This document shows positions 26,857 to 36,354 of a DNA stretch of 64,000 nt, piece after piece. Under the pieces are notes generated by a model that ran no database searches, was not told the DNA's origin, and worked only from the letters and a program-made list of their open reading frames with translations. A program made the translations under genes and the position numbers. Origin of the DNA: JAWPMT01 sp965227935 (GTDB lineage Bacteria > Bacteroidota > Bacteroidia > Cytophagales > Cyclobacteriaceae). The stretch is from the NCBI GenBank assembly GCA_965227935.1, contig CBDDGS010000019.1, forward strand, positions 558,001 to 622,000, read 5' to 3'. Each line of letters opens with the position of its first letter. Position 1 is the first letter of the stretch.

Positions 26857-27947
26857 GAGCGCTTCGCTTTGTCTTTGTAAATACCCTCTTCGACGTTAAA
26901 GACCTTCTTCAGCAATTTGAATGCCTTCCCATTCAATATCACTATCAGGTAATCACCGGGGCCAATCTTTAAGTCCCCTAGAGGGTTCTTGATCAGCTTT
27001 TTTGCCCCGTATTTGTCGCGCTTGGTGATGCCGATCAAAACGGAGTTGTATTTCTTTTTCATTTCGAAGAACGCCTCAGAATAGGAACGTCCTACGAATG
27101 GATTGCTGGGAGTCACCAAAAACTGCTTGATGTCGTAGTCGCTGTCTGATTGTGGGAAGGACATTATGGACTCACTGTAGAACGCCACATCAGGCTCAAA
27201 CATGTAGCTGGCTAGTAGTTTGGATGAGATTTCGTATTTGGAGATTGTATTTCTAACTCCCGCGGCGATGAAGGTATTTTTCAAGTCTCCGTTTTCAAGC
27301 GTCACGACAAATTCCAGTTCGGGATAGACCTTTTTGACGTTGATGATGAAGACGAGCTTTTCGGTGTCATCGGCAAAATTGACAAACACGATCGAGCTCT
27401 GTGAAATATTCACTCTCTTGAGATTCTCAAGATTCTTGAAGTCGCTGTAGAGCGTGAAGATGTTCCGATCGCTGTACTGCTCGTGGATGAACTCTATATC
27501 CTCTTTGTTATTAGATACGATGGCGACCTTTTTGCCTACGCCGAGCAGCTGATCCGCTACCATTTTACCAAAGCCATCCCATCCGATGATGACGGCGTGT
27601 TCCGCCATTTTGGTCCCGTTTAATCCCATTTTTCTGTTCTCTTTAATAGTCGTCATAAGATTCACGAAAGTGCCAATGAGCACAATGTGAACACTCAAAC
27701 TCAACAATACGAATACTGAACTGATAATCCGCCCGTAGACTGTCGCGGGGAAGAGATCGCCGTATCCCACGGTAGTCAGCGTCACGATCGAATACCAGAA
27801 GGCATTGGCATATGTGGTGAGGGCCGACTGGTCACTGATCCGCTCTACTTTGACGAGTAGTACCAGCAAAACCACGTACACTACTACGCCAACGACGATA
27901 TCAAATAAAATCCCGATCTGGGGATTTTTGAAGAACTTTCTAAACAT
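26853..27947 (-). CDS. RCK-domain potassium channel
   Basis: A 364-residue channel with two transmembrane helices (about 12-34 and 72-96) flanking a pore loop with the K+ selectivity filter TVGYGD (about residue 58). A cytoplasmic Rossmann-like TrkA-N/RCK domain (about 115-230, VIIGWDGFGKMVADQLL) and a TrkA-C domain (about 270-350) follow. It is the MthK-like architecture, gated by a ligand bound to the RCK ring. The first Gly of the usual GxGxxG is kept as GWDGFG. The downstream lipoprotein gene overlaps by 4 bp. The 284 bp upstream hold no recognised gene. Confidence 0.9.
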   Translation of the reverse strand: MFRKFFKNPQIGILFDIVVGVVVYVVLLVLLVKVERISDQSALTTYANAFWYSIVTLTTVGYGDLFPATVYGRIISSVFVLLSLSVHIVLIGTFVNLMTTIKENRKMGLNGTKMAEHAVIIGWDGFGKMVADQLLGVGKKVAIVSNNKEDIEFIHEQYSDRNIFTLYSDFKNLENLKRVNISQSSIVFVNFADDTEKLVFIINVKKVYPELEFVVTLENGDLKNTFIAAGVRNTISKYEISSKLLASYMFEPDVAFYSESIMSFPQSDSDYDIKQFLVTPSNPFVGRSYSEAFFEMKKKYNSVLIGITKRDKYGAKKLIKNPLGDLKIGPGDYLIVILNGKAFKLLKKVFNVEEGIYKDKAKRS

Positions 27948-28231
27948 AGACTAGACGGCTTATGCCAAATATAAGGAAATCGCCGGTTTTGCAAACAGCG
28001 AGGTGACTCAATGCTCAATTTGTATTATTCAAATAGACCGATAGGTCTGAAATTCTCCAAAGACCTGAGGTGTTTGTTTGATACTCACAAATCATGGCGC
28101 CAAATGTCTTTTTGACACCCGAGACCTTCTGGATAGGGGGATTGTATTTTTCGTACGACTGCTTTGGGGCTCATTACGTAGCTTTCGTGTCGCTTGCAGA
28201 TACCGATGTAGCACCCCGTCAACTGGTCGCC

Positions 28232-30406
28232 TTAAGCTCCCAAGCTCTGGAGCAACAAGCGGATTTCCTTGTAGCTCTGGACGCGATATTTGGCAGCGGA
28301 GGAAAGGCCTCCTACTTTGATGGTGTGAGATTCCGCTGGCATACTCTTAAAGGTATCTTCGTCCGTCCAGTCATCACCACAGGCCATGATAAAATCTCCC
28401 TTGTTGCTGAGCAGCCATTTCTGTGCGGCTTTCCCCTTATTCACCTGGGAGTTTTTGATCTCCACTACCATATCTCCTTCCAGCACCTGCAGGTCCTTGT
28501 CGTTGGTGATGTACTTGAGGTGACTGGTCAATTCGCGTGTTCTGATTTCACCAAGGCCAGTTTCGACCTTTCGATAATGCCATACGAGGGAGTAATCCTT
28601 TTGCTCCACAAATGAGCCAGGGGTACGATCGACGTAGCTATTCAGGACAGTCAGTATTTCGTCCTTCCACACATCTGTGAGGTTGGATATCATGGCCCAG
28701 TCACCTTTTGTCCCTTTGTGCCATACCCCATGCTCGGCGATGATGTCCAGAGGGTACTCCTCCATCCACCCCTCAAGGGTTGACTTATCGCGACCGCTTA
28801 TGATGACTACTTTGTTCTTTGGGTCTTCCGTCAGGGTGCTGAGGATCTTTTTCAGTTCTTTGTCCGGTTTTGCCTCTTGGGGGTTCGGGTGAAACCCGAC
28901 GAGGGTACCGTCATAATCAAGGAACAGAATTCGCCGTTTCGCTGATTTGTAGCTGTTGAGGATACCTTCCCGGATAGATTCGGTCAATGGTCGTGTCTGA
29001 AGCCCCTCTTGTTGTTTCTTGATAAATGACAATCGATCCATGAAGAGCTTCACCCATTGATGGATATTGTACCGCTGCAGGGATTTTTGCATGATCTCCA
29101 TTCGCTGCGTCTGCTCCTTTTCGGGCATGGACAGTGCCTCCTTGAGCGCTTCGACGAATTGTTGTTGATTGTTTGGGTTGATAAGGATGGCATCCGAAAG
29201 CTCCTTGGACGCTCCAGCCATTTCACTCAGGATCAGGACGCCCTTTTTGTCAAGCCGGCTGGCGATGTATTCCTTACAGACCAGATTCATCCCATCGCGC
29301 ATGGGCGTCACCAGTGCCACGTGAGCCATCCGGTAAAAGGCGGAAAGCGCAGGAAGAGGAAAGCTGCGGTAGAAATAGTGGATTGGCGTCCAATTCATCC
29401 TGCCGTACTTCGCATTGATACGTCCGACTAGCAGGTCAATTTCTGAACGCAGCTGCGCGTACTTGGGTACCGTGTCTCTCGAAGGCACCACGATCATAAG
29501 TAGTGATACCTTACCGCGATACTGACTGTTCTCTTCCAGTAGGCACTCAAATGCCCTTAGGCGCTGGGGTATGCCCTTGGAATAGTCGAGGCGATCGATC
29601 GACAGCATGATCTTGTGATCCCCTGTGGACATGCGGTAACGAACTTCACGCTCGAGTGTGTCAGGTGAGGCCGCGACTGAAGCATACTTGTCGTAATCGA
29701 TACCCATGGGGAGGGCATCGGCCAGGACTTGCCGATTGCCCACGTTGATTTGTCCATTGGAATTGCCCAACCCTGCCAGTCGGTTGACAGAAGACAAAAA
29801 GTGCCTCATGTCATCATAGGTGTGGAAACCGAGGAGGTCTGCTCCCAACATGCCAGTGAGCAGCTCTCGCCGCCAGGGGAGGAGCCGAAAGGACTCATAA
29901 GAGGGGAAAGGAATGTGCAGGAAGAAGCCGATGGTAGAATTTGGCATGATCTCTCGGATCATGTTCGGCAGTAGCAGGAGCTGGTAGTCGTGAATCCAAA
30001 CAGTGTCACCAGGCTCGATGATCGGCTCCATTTCCTTCGCAAACTTTCTGTTCACCTTTTGGTAGGCCTTCCACATTGATTCGTCGTAGACCGTGAACTG
30101 ATTGAAGTAGTGGAAGTTGGGCCATAGTGTCTCATTGCTGAAGCCCTCGTAGAAATCTTCTATCTCCTGGGCACTGAGGAATACGGGGCGCATGCTTTCC
30201 TTTTTCAGGTGCTGCGTGATCTCAGTCTTTACTGAGTTCTTTGTGATCGGTAGTCCCGGCCATCCCAGCCAGACGTTGTCCCCTTCCTTATAGATGGACC
30301 CGAGACCAGTCGCGAGCCCCCCTTCGCTTGTCGCATATACCAGGTTGTTCTTCTCCTGCTTGATCTTGATAGGGAGACGATTGGAAACAATAATGGTCTT
30401 TGGCAT
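28232..30406 (-). CDS. Bifunctional trehalose-6-phosphate synthase/phosphatase
   Basis: A 724-residue fusion when started at 30406 (MPKTIIVSNRLP); the upstream ATG at 30460 adds 18 residues not seen in the family. The N-terminal GT20 synthase domain (about 1-465) shows SNRLPIKI, the GGLATGLGS loop, WIHDYQLLLLP and SIDRLDYSKGIPQR. The C-terminal HAD-type phosphatase domain (about 495-720) shows LFLDYDGTLVG and GDDWTDEDTF. Together they make trehalose from UDP-glucose and glucose-6-phosphate, probably as an osmoprotectant, consistent with a saline habitat. Confidence 0.93.
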   Translation of the reverse strand: MPKTIIVSNRLPIKIKQEKNNLVYATSEGGLATGLGSIYKEGDNVWLGWPGLPITKNSVKTEITQHLKKESMRPVFLSAQEIEDFYEGFSNETLWPNFHYFNQFTVYDESMWKAYQKVNRKFAKEMEPIIEPGDTVWIHDYQLLLLPNMIREIMPNSTIGFFLHIPFPSYESFRLLPWRRELLTGMLGADLLGFHTYDDMRHFLSSVNRLAGLGNSNGQINVGNRQVLADALPMGIDYDKYASVAASPDTLEREVRYRMSTGDHKIMLSIDRLDYSKGIPQRLRAFECLLEENSQYRGKVSLLMIVVPSRDTVPKYAQLRSEIDLLVGRINAKYGRMNWTPIHYFYRSFPLPALSAFYRMAHVALVTPMRDGMNLVCKEYIASRLDKKGVLILSEMAGASKELSDAILINPNNQQQFVEALKEALSMPEKEQTQRMEIMQKSLQRYNIHQWVKLFMDRLSFIKKQQEGLQTRPLTESIREGILNSYKSAKRRILFLDYDGTLVGFHPNPQEAKPDKELKKILSTLTEDPKNKVVIISGRDKSTLEGWMEEYPLDIIAEHGVWHKGTKGDWAMISNLTDVWKDEILTVLNSYVDRTPGSFVEQKDYSLVWHYRKVETGLGEIRTRELTSHLKYITNDKDLQVLEGDMVVEIKNSQVNKGKAAQKWLLSNKGDFIMACGDDWTDEDTFKSMPAESHTIKVGGLSSAAKYRVQSYKEIRLLLQSLGA

Positions 30407-30493
30407 GGCTCTTTTATGGTTTGAGGTATAGTGGCAATCAGCTCTGGGAACAGGTAGCAACTCTATGGCGAGGTGGGTGGGGTTCTCCCAAAG

Positions 30494-31303
30494 TCACCGT
30501 TGCTTGCCGAATCCTTTCAATCGAAGTTGGGTCAATTTTCTCTTAGTATCAAGTGGAAACTCACCTTTCATCATCCAATCGTAGAAGCTGGGTTCGTCCT
30601 TTAGCACCTGTAGCACGGGCTTGCCTCGATGTTTGCCAAAATTGAACCGCTCGACCCCCTGGTCATCCACAATCATCCGACCGGCAAGGTCGATCATTCT
30701 TTTGTTGGTAAGGTTGTGGAGGACGTCCATATCATTTTCGATGTGTCCTATCTTCTTGCCCAGTAGGTCTTGCACTTCCATGCCCTCATACCTCTCGATC
30801 TGCGCTTTGAAGACGGCGACAGTCGCTTGCGTATCAGCAAGGGCATTGTGAGCGTTGACGAGCTCCTGGCCTGTGTAAAACTTCAGTGCTGCAGCGAGGT
30901 TGCGTTTCTCCATCAGGTGGAAGATCTTTTGAGCATCCAGCATCCGGCGGTTGTCTATATCAAAATCCACGTTGGCTCGAAGAAACTCTTCCACCAACAT
31001 GGGTACATCAAACTTCAAGATATTGAATCCCGCGAGATCGCAGCCCTCGAGGAATTGAGCCATGGATCTGGCTACCTGCTTAAAGGTCGGCTCGTCCTTT
31101 ACATCTTCGTCATAAATACCATGGATAAGACTGGTTTCCTTCGGGATCTTAATGGTTGGGTTGAGCCGCCTGGTCTTTTCCATCTCTTCCCCTGACGGTA
31201 AGATTTTGACCATAGCAATCTCGATGATTCTGTCGTTGACAATGCTGGTGCCAGTCGTTTCCAGGTCGAAAACTACAAGTGGGCTTCGGAGATTGAGTTT
31301 CAA
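30494..31303 (-). CDS. DnaQ-like 3'-5' exonuclease
   Basis: A 269-residue exonuclease of the DEDDh class: VVFDLETTGTS (ExoI, about residue 10), AGFNILKFDVPML (ExoII) and HNALADTQATV (ExoIII with the His-Asp pair). After the nuclease domain comes a C-terminal segment (about 205-265, with FNFGKHRGKPV and FYDWMMKGEFPLDTK) of the DUF3820-like type often fused in Bacteroidota. It may proofread or degrade DNA ends. It lies 3 bp after a small gene at 31307-31504 with which it shares a promoter. Confidence 0.87.
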   Translation of the reverse strand: MKLNLRSPLVVFDLETTGTSIVNDRIIEIAMVKILPSGEEMEKTRRLNPTIKIPKETSLIHGIYDEDVKDEPTFKQVARSMAQFLEGCDLAGFNILKFDVPMLVEEFLRANVDFDIDNRRMLDAQKIFHLMEKRNLAAALKFYTGQELVNAHNALADTQATVAVFKAQIERYEGMEVQDLLGKKIGHIENDMDVLHNLTNKRMIDLAGRMIVDDQGVERFNFGKHRGKPVLQVLKDEPSFYDWMMKGEFPLDTKRKLTQLRLKGFGKQR

Positions 31304-31306
31304 AAT

Positions 31307-31504
31307 TTATTCGTAGTTGGTGGTCATTTCGTGGCCATGGATCACATCCGTGACGTTCACTCTCTTTGATAACGTAGGGGCTGCACTTCTACGTTCGCCA
31401 GACTCATCACCTTCCGTGCGTTTTCTGAGTTTGAAAGTTGCTCTGTCGTTGTTTGAAATAAGAGCGTGCTGATTGTCAGAAAGGTCATTTGATTCTACTG
31501 CCAT
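31307..31504 (-). CDS. Small hypothetical protein (65 aa)
   Basis: A 65-residue hydrophilic protein (MAVESNDLSDNQ start) rich in Arg, Ser and Glu. The ATG at 31504 is preferred to a GTG at 31510. It sits directly after a good promoter (31526-31556) and ends 3 bp before the exonuclease start, as the first gene of a two-gene unit. No family is recognised, and low sequence complexity makes disorder likely. Confidence 0.5.
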   Translation of the reverse strand: MAVESNDLSDNQHALISNNDRATFKLRKRTEGDESGERRSAAPTLSKRVNVTDVIHGHEMTTNYE

Positions 31505-31525
31505 CCCCACTTTTTAAGTGCCGTG

Positions 31526-31556
31526 CTAAAATAAGACAAATTGCAGGGGCTGCAAA
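31526..31556 (-). promoter_or_regulatory. Candidate Bacteroidota promoter for the 31307/exonuclease unit
   Basis: On the minus strand TTTG (31556-31553) is followed after exactly 19 bases by TATTTTAG (31533-31526), one mismatch from the phylum's TAnnTTTG -7 element. The expected transcription start lies about 15 bases before the ATG at 31504. The spacing is what makes this convincing; activity is unproven. Confidence 0.5.
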
Positions 31557-31727
31557 TTTGGCCTGTTGATAAGTGCGTTGCTTTTCCACTAATTCATGTG
31601 AATTATGGTAGTTCTTTCGTTGAATAAAAAAGGGTAACTTTTAATGAGTTTCGGGAACGACGGGGCGTCGCCTTTGTGCTAGGTTTGTCCTCCCGTTCAA
31701 AGAAAACCAAGCAGAAACTACGTCAAG

Positions 31728-33269
31728 ATGGAGAGCAAACAATCAGAAGCTGTAAGGGTCAGGCAGAAAACCAGAAGATTAGAAGTTGCCGAGCTTTCGA
31801 GCCAACTCGGCAAGATGCCACCACAAGCGGTGGATATCGAAGAAGCCGTCCTTGGAGCCCTGATGTTGGAGCGAGATGCGCTCTCCACTGTCATCGATAT
31901 TCTGAAAGCAGAGAGTTTCTACAGGGATGCACACAGGTACATCTATGAGGCCATTGTTCAGTTGTTTAACAATAGCGAACCCGTTGATATTAAGACAGTT
32001 GTGCATCAACTGCGAAAGAATGGCAAGCTCGAAGGAGTAGGGGGAGCGTACTACATTGCGGAACTTACGACCAAGGTCAACTCAGCTGCCAACATCGAAT
32101 ACCACGCCCGGATCATCGCTGAGCAGTCCATCAAGAGGGAGTTGATCCGGATATCCACAGAGATCCAGCACGACGCATACGAGGATACGATAGACGTATT
32201 CAGACTCCTGGACAGGGCGGAGCAATCCCTCTTCGACGTGTCGGAGTCTCATATTCGAAAGAACTACGACAAGATGAGTACGCTCCTGAACATGGCTATC
32301 CAGGAGATTGAGGAGCGCAAGAACAGGGAAGATGGGTTGACGGGAGTACCGAGTGGGTTCACCGCGTTGGATCGTGTGACTTCGGGGTGGCAGGCGTCAG
32401 ACCTGGTCATCATTGCGGCCCGACCGGGTATGGGTAAGACGGCGTTTGTCTTATCCGCCCTGAGGAATGCAGCGCTGGACTTTGGCAGTGCGGTGGCGAT
32501 CTTTTCGTTGGAGATGTCTTCCGTGCAGCTTGTCAACAGATTGATTTCAGCAGAAGCTGAATTAGAAAGTGAAAAAATCAAGAGGGGTGACCTCAAGGAT
32601 TACGAGTGGGAGCAGTTGCTCCATAAAACTTCGAAGTTGTCCGAGGCTCCAATTTTCATTGATGATACTCCGGGGCTGAGTATCCTGGAGCTGCGGGCAA
32701 AGTCCCGAAGACTAGTTGCTCAACACGGTGTGAAGCTGATCATCATTGACTACCTGCAGCTGATGACAGGTGACGCGTCCAAGAATGCGGGAGGCAATCG
32801 GGAGCAGGAAATCGCTTCGATATCCCGGGCATTGAAAGGCATCGCCAAGGAACTCAACGTACCGGTACTAGCACTATCACAGCTGAGTCGTGCGGTGGAG
32901 ACACGAGGAGGGGACAAGAAGCCACAACTCTCCGACCTTCGTGAATCAGGATCCATTGAGCAGGATGCCGATATGGTGATGTTCCTCTACCGACCGGAGT
33001 ACTATGGTATCACAGAAGGTGAAGATGGCACACCTCTCGCGGGTACGGGTGAGGTGATCATAGCCAAGCATAGGAATGGCCGCCTTGAGAATGTGCAGCT
33101 CAAGTTCATTGGCAAATTCACGAAGTTCACAGATCTGGAAGATATCGGAGGAACTGATTCGTATGGCACCAGCTTCCCAACAACTGGGGGAAATACTGAT
33201 TACACCATCACCCTGCCCAGCAAGGCCAATGACAAGAATGATAAGGATGACGACGAAATCCCCTTTTAA
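31728..33269 (+). CDS. dnaB: Replicative DNA helicase
   Basis: A 513-residue hexameric helicase without an intein. The N-terminal helical domain (about 30-135, AVDIEEAVLGALMLERDA) is followed by the RecA-like motor with Walker A (ARPGMGKTA, about residue 228), Walker B (LIIIDYLQLM) and the LSQLSR and SDLRESGSIEQDADMVMFLYRPEYY blocks. It unwinds DNA at the replication fork in the cytoplasm. The C-terminal tail is long and acidic and ends DKDDDEIPF, resembling the SSB C-terminal tip. A TAGGTTTG motif at 31680-31687 is a possible -7 box. A GTG-started gene follows 3 bp later. Confidence 0.95.
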   Translation: MESKQSEAVRVRQKTRRLEVAELSSQLGKMPPQAVDIEEAVLGALMLERDALSTVIDILKAESFYRDAHRYIYEAIVQLFNNSEPVDIKTVVHQLRKNGKLEGVGGAYYIAELTTKVNSAANIEYHARIIAEQSIKRELIRISTEIQHDAYEDTIDVFRLLDRAEQSLFDVSESHIRKNYDKMSTLLNMAIQEIEERKNREDGLTGVPSGFTALDRVTSGWQASDLVIIAARPGMGKTAFVLSALRNAALDFGSAVAIFSLEMSSVQLVNRLISAEAELESEKIKRGDLKDYEWEQLLHKTSKLSEAPIFIDDTPGLSILELRAKSRRLVAQHGVKLIIIDYLQLMTGDASKNAGGNREQEIASISRALKGIAKELNVPVLALSQLSRAVETRGGDKKPQLSDLRESGSIEQDADMVMFLYRPEYYGITEGEDGTPLAGTGEVIIAKHRNGRLENVQLKFIGKFTKFTDLEDIGGTDSYGTSFPTTGGNTDYTITLPSKANDKNDKDDDEIPF

Positions 33270-33272
33270 GTT

Positions 33273-34259
33273 GTGAAGGCTGTTTGTACAAAAGACGAGA
33301 CGGGCGCCGTCCATCTCACTGAGAAGAGTCGACCCACACGGGGTGGTGACCAGTGCCTTATTAAGATGCAGGCGGCGGCATTGAACCGTCGCGATCAGTG
33401 GGTGCGAGAGAGTCTGTATCCAGGCATTGTGGGTGGAGTGACCTTGGGCTCCGACGGGTGTGGCATCGTGGAGGAAGGTCCGGAGGAATGGGTCGGCAAG
33501 GAGGTGATCATCAATCCCAGCCTGAATTGGGGGGACAGCCCGCTTGCGCAGGGGCCGGATTATTCGATTTTGGGACTGCCGGTGGATGGGACATTGGCGG
33601 AATACCTCGTGGTTGATCTTTCACAGGTACATGAGAAGCCAGGCCATCTCTCCACAGCGGAGGCGGCCGCGATTCCACTGGCGGCGCTAACCGCCTACAG
33701 GGCTTGTACTACAAAAGGTCAAATCACGGCGGGGAGCAAGGTTTTGGTGACTGGTGCTGGAGGAGGTGTATCACAGTATGCCCTTGCTATTGCCAAGGCG
33801 CTCGGTGCCACAGTATACGTTACGAGTAGTAGCTCGACGAAGATCGAACGATCTATGGAACTGGGAGCTAGCGGCGGTTTCAACTATCGGTCCGATGGCT
33901 GGGAGAAAGAAGCTCTCAATAACGGAGGGCCATTTGATGTGGTGATAGATGGCTCCGGTGGAGACAGCCTTGGTCTTTACTTGAAATTGATGGCACCCGG
34001 AGGACGTATTGTTATCTACGGCGCGACTGCCGGAAAGCCCAAAGACCTGGATGTACGAAGACTCTTCTGGTCTCAAGTGTCCATACATGGCTCCACAATG
34101 GGTTCACCGGAGGAATTTGATCGGATGCTTGCACTCTTTCGGGAAAAGGAAATCCGACCGGTCATTGACAGAGTCTATTCATTGGATGATTGCGAGGCAG
34201 CCTTTGACAGGTTCAAAGAAAAGGACCATTTTGGCAAGATTGTGCTGACAATCGACTAG
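33273..34259 (+). CDS. Zinc-independent alcohol dehydrogenase/quinone oxidoreductase family (MDR)
   Basis: A 328-residue MDR-superfamily enzyme started by GTG, 3 bp after dnaB. The GroES-like N-terminal domain (about 1-120: AAALNRRDQWVRE, then LGSDGCGIVEE) lacks the structural-zinc cysteine cluster. The Rossmann domain has KVLVTGAGGGVSQYALAIAKALGA (about 145-170) and DVVIDGSGGDSL. It probably uses NADPH to reduce an enone or quinone, but the substrate is unknown. It converges on the TPR gene at 34256 with a 4-bp overlap. Confidence 0.83.
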   Translation: MKAVCTKDETGAVHLTEKSRPTRGGDQCLIKMQAAALNRRDQWVRESLYPGIVGGVTLGSDGCGIVEEGPEEWVGKEVIINPSLNWGDSPLAQGPDYSILGLPVDGTLAEYLVVDLSQVHEKPGHLSTAEAAAIPLAALTAYRACTTKGQITAGSKVLVTGAGGGVSQYALAIAKALGATVYVTSSSSTKIERSMELGASGGFNYRSDGWEKEALNNGGPFDVVIDGSGGDSLGLYLKLMAPGGRIVIYGATAGKPKDLDVRRLFWSQVSIHGSTMGSPEEFDRMLALFREKEIRPVIDRVYSLDDCEAAFDRFKEKDHFGKIVLTID

Positions 34260-34579
34260 TCCTCTTCAAAGAGGAAGTTCTGATACGCGTTTTGCAATTC
34301 ATGCAAGGCTTTCAGACTTTTCTTTGCGGTCAATACGGCGATTCCCTTCTCATAAATTTCCCGTGCCTTATCGGTTTCACCTTGTTCTGTGAAGAAGGCC
34401 GCAGCGTGGTAGTAAGTGCCTTCATAGTCGGGATGTTTGCTAAGCAAATGATCGAACAGCTGACCCGTTCTGGAAGGGTCTGATTCCTGAAGTTCGAGTG
34501 CCAGCGCATAAAGAGAAAATGTGTCTTCCGGGTCCTCCTGAAGGTATTTTTCGAGTTGTTTGATGCGTTGATCCTTCAA
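34256..34579 (-). CDS. Small TPR-repeat protein
   Basis: A 107-residue cytoplasmic protein made of about two to three tetratricopeptide repeats (the DTFSLYALALELQESDP, YEGTYYHAAAFFTEQGETDKA and REIYEKGI segments). No signal peptide is present. It probably mediates protein contacts; the partner is unknown. It shares 4 bp at its stop with the convergent oxidoreductase gene, and its start faces etfB across 78 bp that must hold both promoters. Confidence 0.7.
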   Translation of the reverse strand: MKDQRIKQLEKYLQEDPEDTFSLYALALELQESDPSRTGQLFDHLLSKHPDYEGTYYHAAAFFTEQGETDKAREIYEKGIAVLTAKKSLKALHELQNAYQNFLFEED

Positions 34580-34657
34580 TTGTTCGTGATTTTATTATAT
34601 GCCATTATTGACTAACTTCACGCCTCAAATAAATCAAAAAAACCACTTCCTGCATAT

Positions 34658-35395
34658 ATGAAAATACTGGTCTGTATCACGCACGTACCGGACACTACTT
34701 CGAAAATTGCCTTTACTGATAACAACACCAAATTCGATTCGAACGGTGTGCAATATATCATCGGACCTTATGATGACTACTCACTGGCGCGAGCGGTCGA
34801 ATTGAAGGAGCAGTTAGGTGGTACTATCACAGTCCTCAATGTCGGTGAGGCCGAGACAGAGCCGACCATTCGAAAGGCGTTGGCTATTGGTGCCGATGAT
34901 GCCATTCGCATCAACGCATTTCCTTCGGATGCTTTCTTTGTAGCTCGTCAAATTGCCAATGCCGCAAAAGACGGAGGCTATGATCTGATCCTGATGGGGC
35001 GTGAGTCGATCGACTTCAATGGCGGTCAGGTCCATGGTATGGTTGGGGAGTTGCTCGGGATGCCGTCGGTATCGCCAGTCATGACCCTCGACATCGAAGG
35101 CGACAAGGCTAAGATCTCTCGCGAGATCGAAGGGGGCAAGGAATACATGGAGCTGTCCCTGCCTTTTGTGGCAGGTTGTCAGGAGCCCATTGCTGAGTGG
35201 AAGATCCCGAACATGAGGGGGATTATGTCTGCGAGGAGCAAGCCCCTGAACGTCATCGATCCAGACAGCGACGAAACGAGGACAGAGGTCAACAATTATG
35301 AACTACCCCCCGCAAAGGGCGATGTGAAAATGATAGACCCTGACAATGTGCAGGAATTGGTAGATCTATTGAAGAACGAAGCTAAAGTTATTTAA
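34658..35395 (+). CDS. etfB: Electron transfer flavoprotein, beta subunit
   Basis: A 245-residue EtfB, with the opening MKILVCITHVPDT, the YDDYSLARAVELKE block and the AMP/FAD-binding ADDAIRI and DLILMGRESIDFNGGQV segments. Together with EtfA it collects electrons from acyl-CoA dehydrogenases and passes them to the ETF:quinone oxidoreductase. The gene is followed after 2 bp by etfA and then by the bifunctional nuclease gene, an arrangement that looks like one operon. Confidence 0.94.
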   Translation: MKILVCITHVPDTTSKIAFTDNNTKFDSNGVQYIIGPYDDYSLARAVELKEQLGGTITVLNVGEAETEPTIRKALAIGADDAIRINAFPSDAFFVARQIANAAKDGGYDLILMGRESIDFNGGQVHGMVGELLGMPSVSPVMTLDIEGDKAKISREIEGGKEYMELSLPFVAGCQEPIAEWKIPNMRGIMSARSKPLNVIDPDSDETRTEVNNYELPPAKGDVKMIDPDNVQELVDLLKNEAKVI

Positions 35396-35397
35396 GG

Positions 35398-36351
35398 ATG
35401 AGCGCATTGGTATTTGTCGAGTTGGATGAAGGGCATGTTAAGAAGTCTTCGCTTGAAGCTGTTAGCTATGCCTCAGACGTAGAGGCCGAAGTGACTGCGA
35501 TCATCTTTGGTCAGGTGGGCGATGAGGATTTGAAGTCCGTAGGTGCGGCTGGAGCATCAAAGATTTTGCAGGTCTCCGATGAGAAGTTGGCACAGCCTAA
35601 TATTATGGCCTACTCTCGGGCAGTGGCTGAGGCGATGGGGCAGGAGGGAGCCAACCTTTTGGTAATGGCAAAATCCTCATTTGGGGATCCAATCTCTGCC
35701 AGGATTGCAATCAAGATCGAGGCCGCCCTTGTGTCCAATGTGGCAGAACTTCCCGACACGTCCAATGGCTTTGTCGTGAAACGCAGCATTTATACGGGCA
35801 AGGCTTTCGCTATGACCGAAGTGAAAGGGGACAAAAAGATATTGACGCTGAAAAAGAACGCTTCAGCAATCAAGGAAGACCAGGGTGATGCCGAGGTTGT
35901 TCCCTTTTCCCCTGCTCTTAACGACGGGGATTTTACTGTCACCATCACAAAGCAGGAAAAGGCCACAGGCGAAGTGTTGTTGCCGGAGGCGGATATTGTC
36001 GTTTCGGGAGGCCGAGGGCTGAAAGGTCCAGAGAATTGGGGCATGATTGAGGACCTCGCCAAAGAATTGGGTGCTGCTACAGGGTGTAGTAAACCGGTTT
36101 CAGACATGGATTGGCGACCTCACCACGAACACGTGGGCCAGACAGGTGTCAAAGTTGCACCCTCTCTCTATGTGGCTGTTGGCATTTCAGGAGCTATCCA
36201 GCATTTGGCTGGAGTGAACTCCTCCAAGTATATCCTTGTGATCAATAAAGACGGAGAGGCACCGTTTTTCAAAGCTGCCGATTACGGTATTATTGGAGAT
36301 GCTTTTGATGTGCTTCCGAAGTTGACCGAGGCGATAAAAGCGAGCAAGTAG
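35398..36351 (+). CDS. etfA: Electron transfer flavoprotein, alpha subunit
   Basis: A 317-residue EtfA. The N-terminal domain is followed by the FAD-binding C-terminal domain with VVSGGRGLKGPENW (about 200), GATGCSKPVSDMDW and the GQTGVKVAPSLYVAVGISGAIQH signature, and a last INKDGEAPFFKAADYGIIGD block. It forms the heterodimer with EtfB and carries the redox FAD. Three bases separate its stop from the next gene. Confidence 0.95.
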   Translation: MSALVFVELDEGHVKKSSLEAVSYASDVEAEVTAIIFGQVGDEDLKSVGAAGASKILQVSDEKLAQPNIMAYSRAVAEAMGQEGANLLVMAKSSFGDPISARIAIKIEAALVSNVAELPDTSNGFVVKRSIYTGKAFAMTEVKGDKKILTLKKNASAIKEDQGDAEVVPFSPALNDGDFTVTITKQEKATGEVLLPEADIVVSGGRGLKGPENWGMIEDLAKELGAATGCSKPVSDMDWRPHHEHVGQTGVKVAPSLYVAVGISGAIQHLAGVNSSKYILVINKDGEAPFFKAADYGIIGDAFDVLPKLTEAIKASK

Positions 36352-36354
36352 CGA

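Noticed and set aside
28078..28615. Plus-strand frames over the end of the trehalose gene
   Set aside because: They lie antisense to the phosphatase domain, which carries all catalytic motifs.
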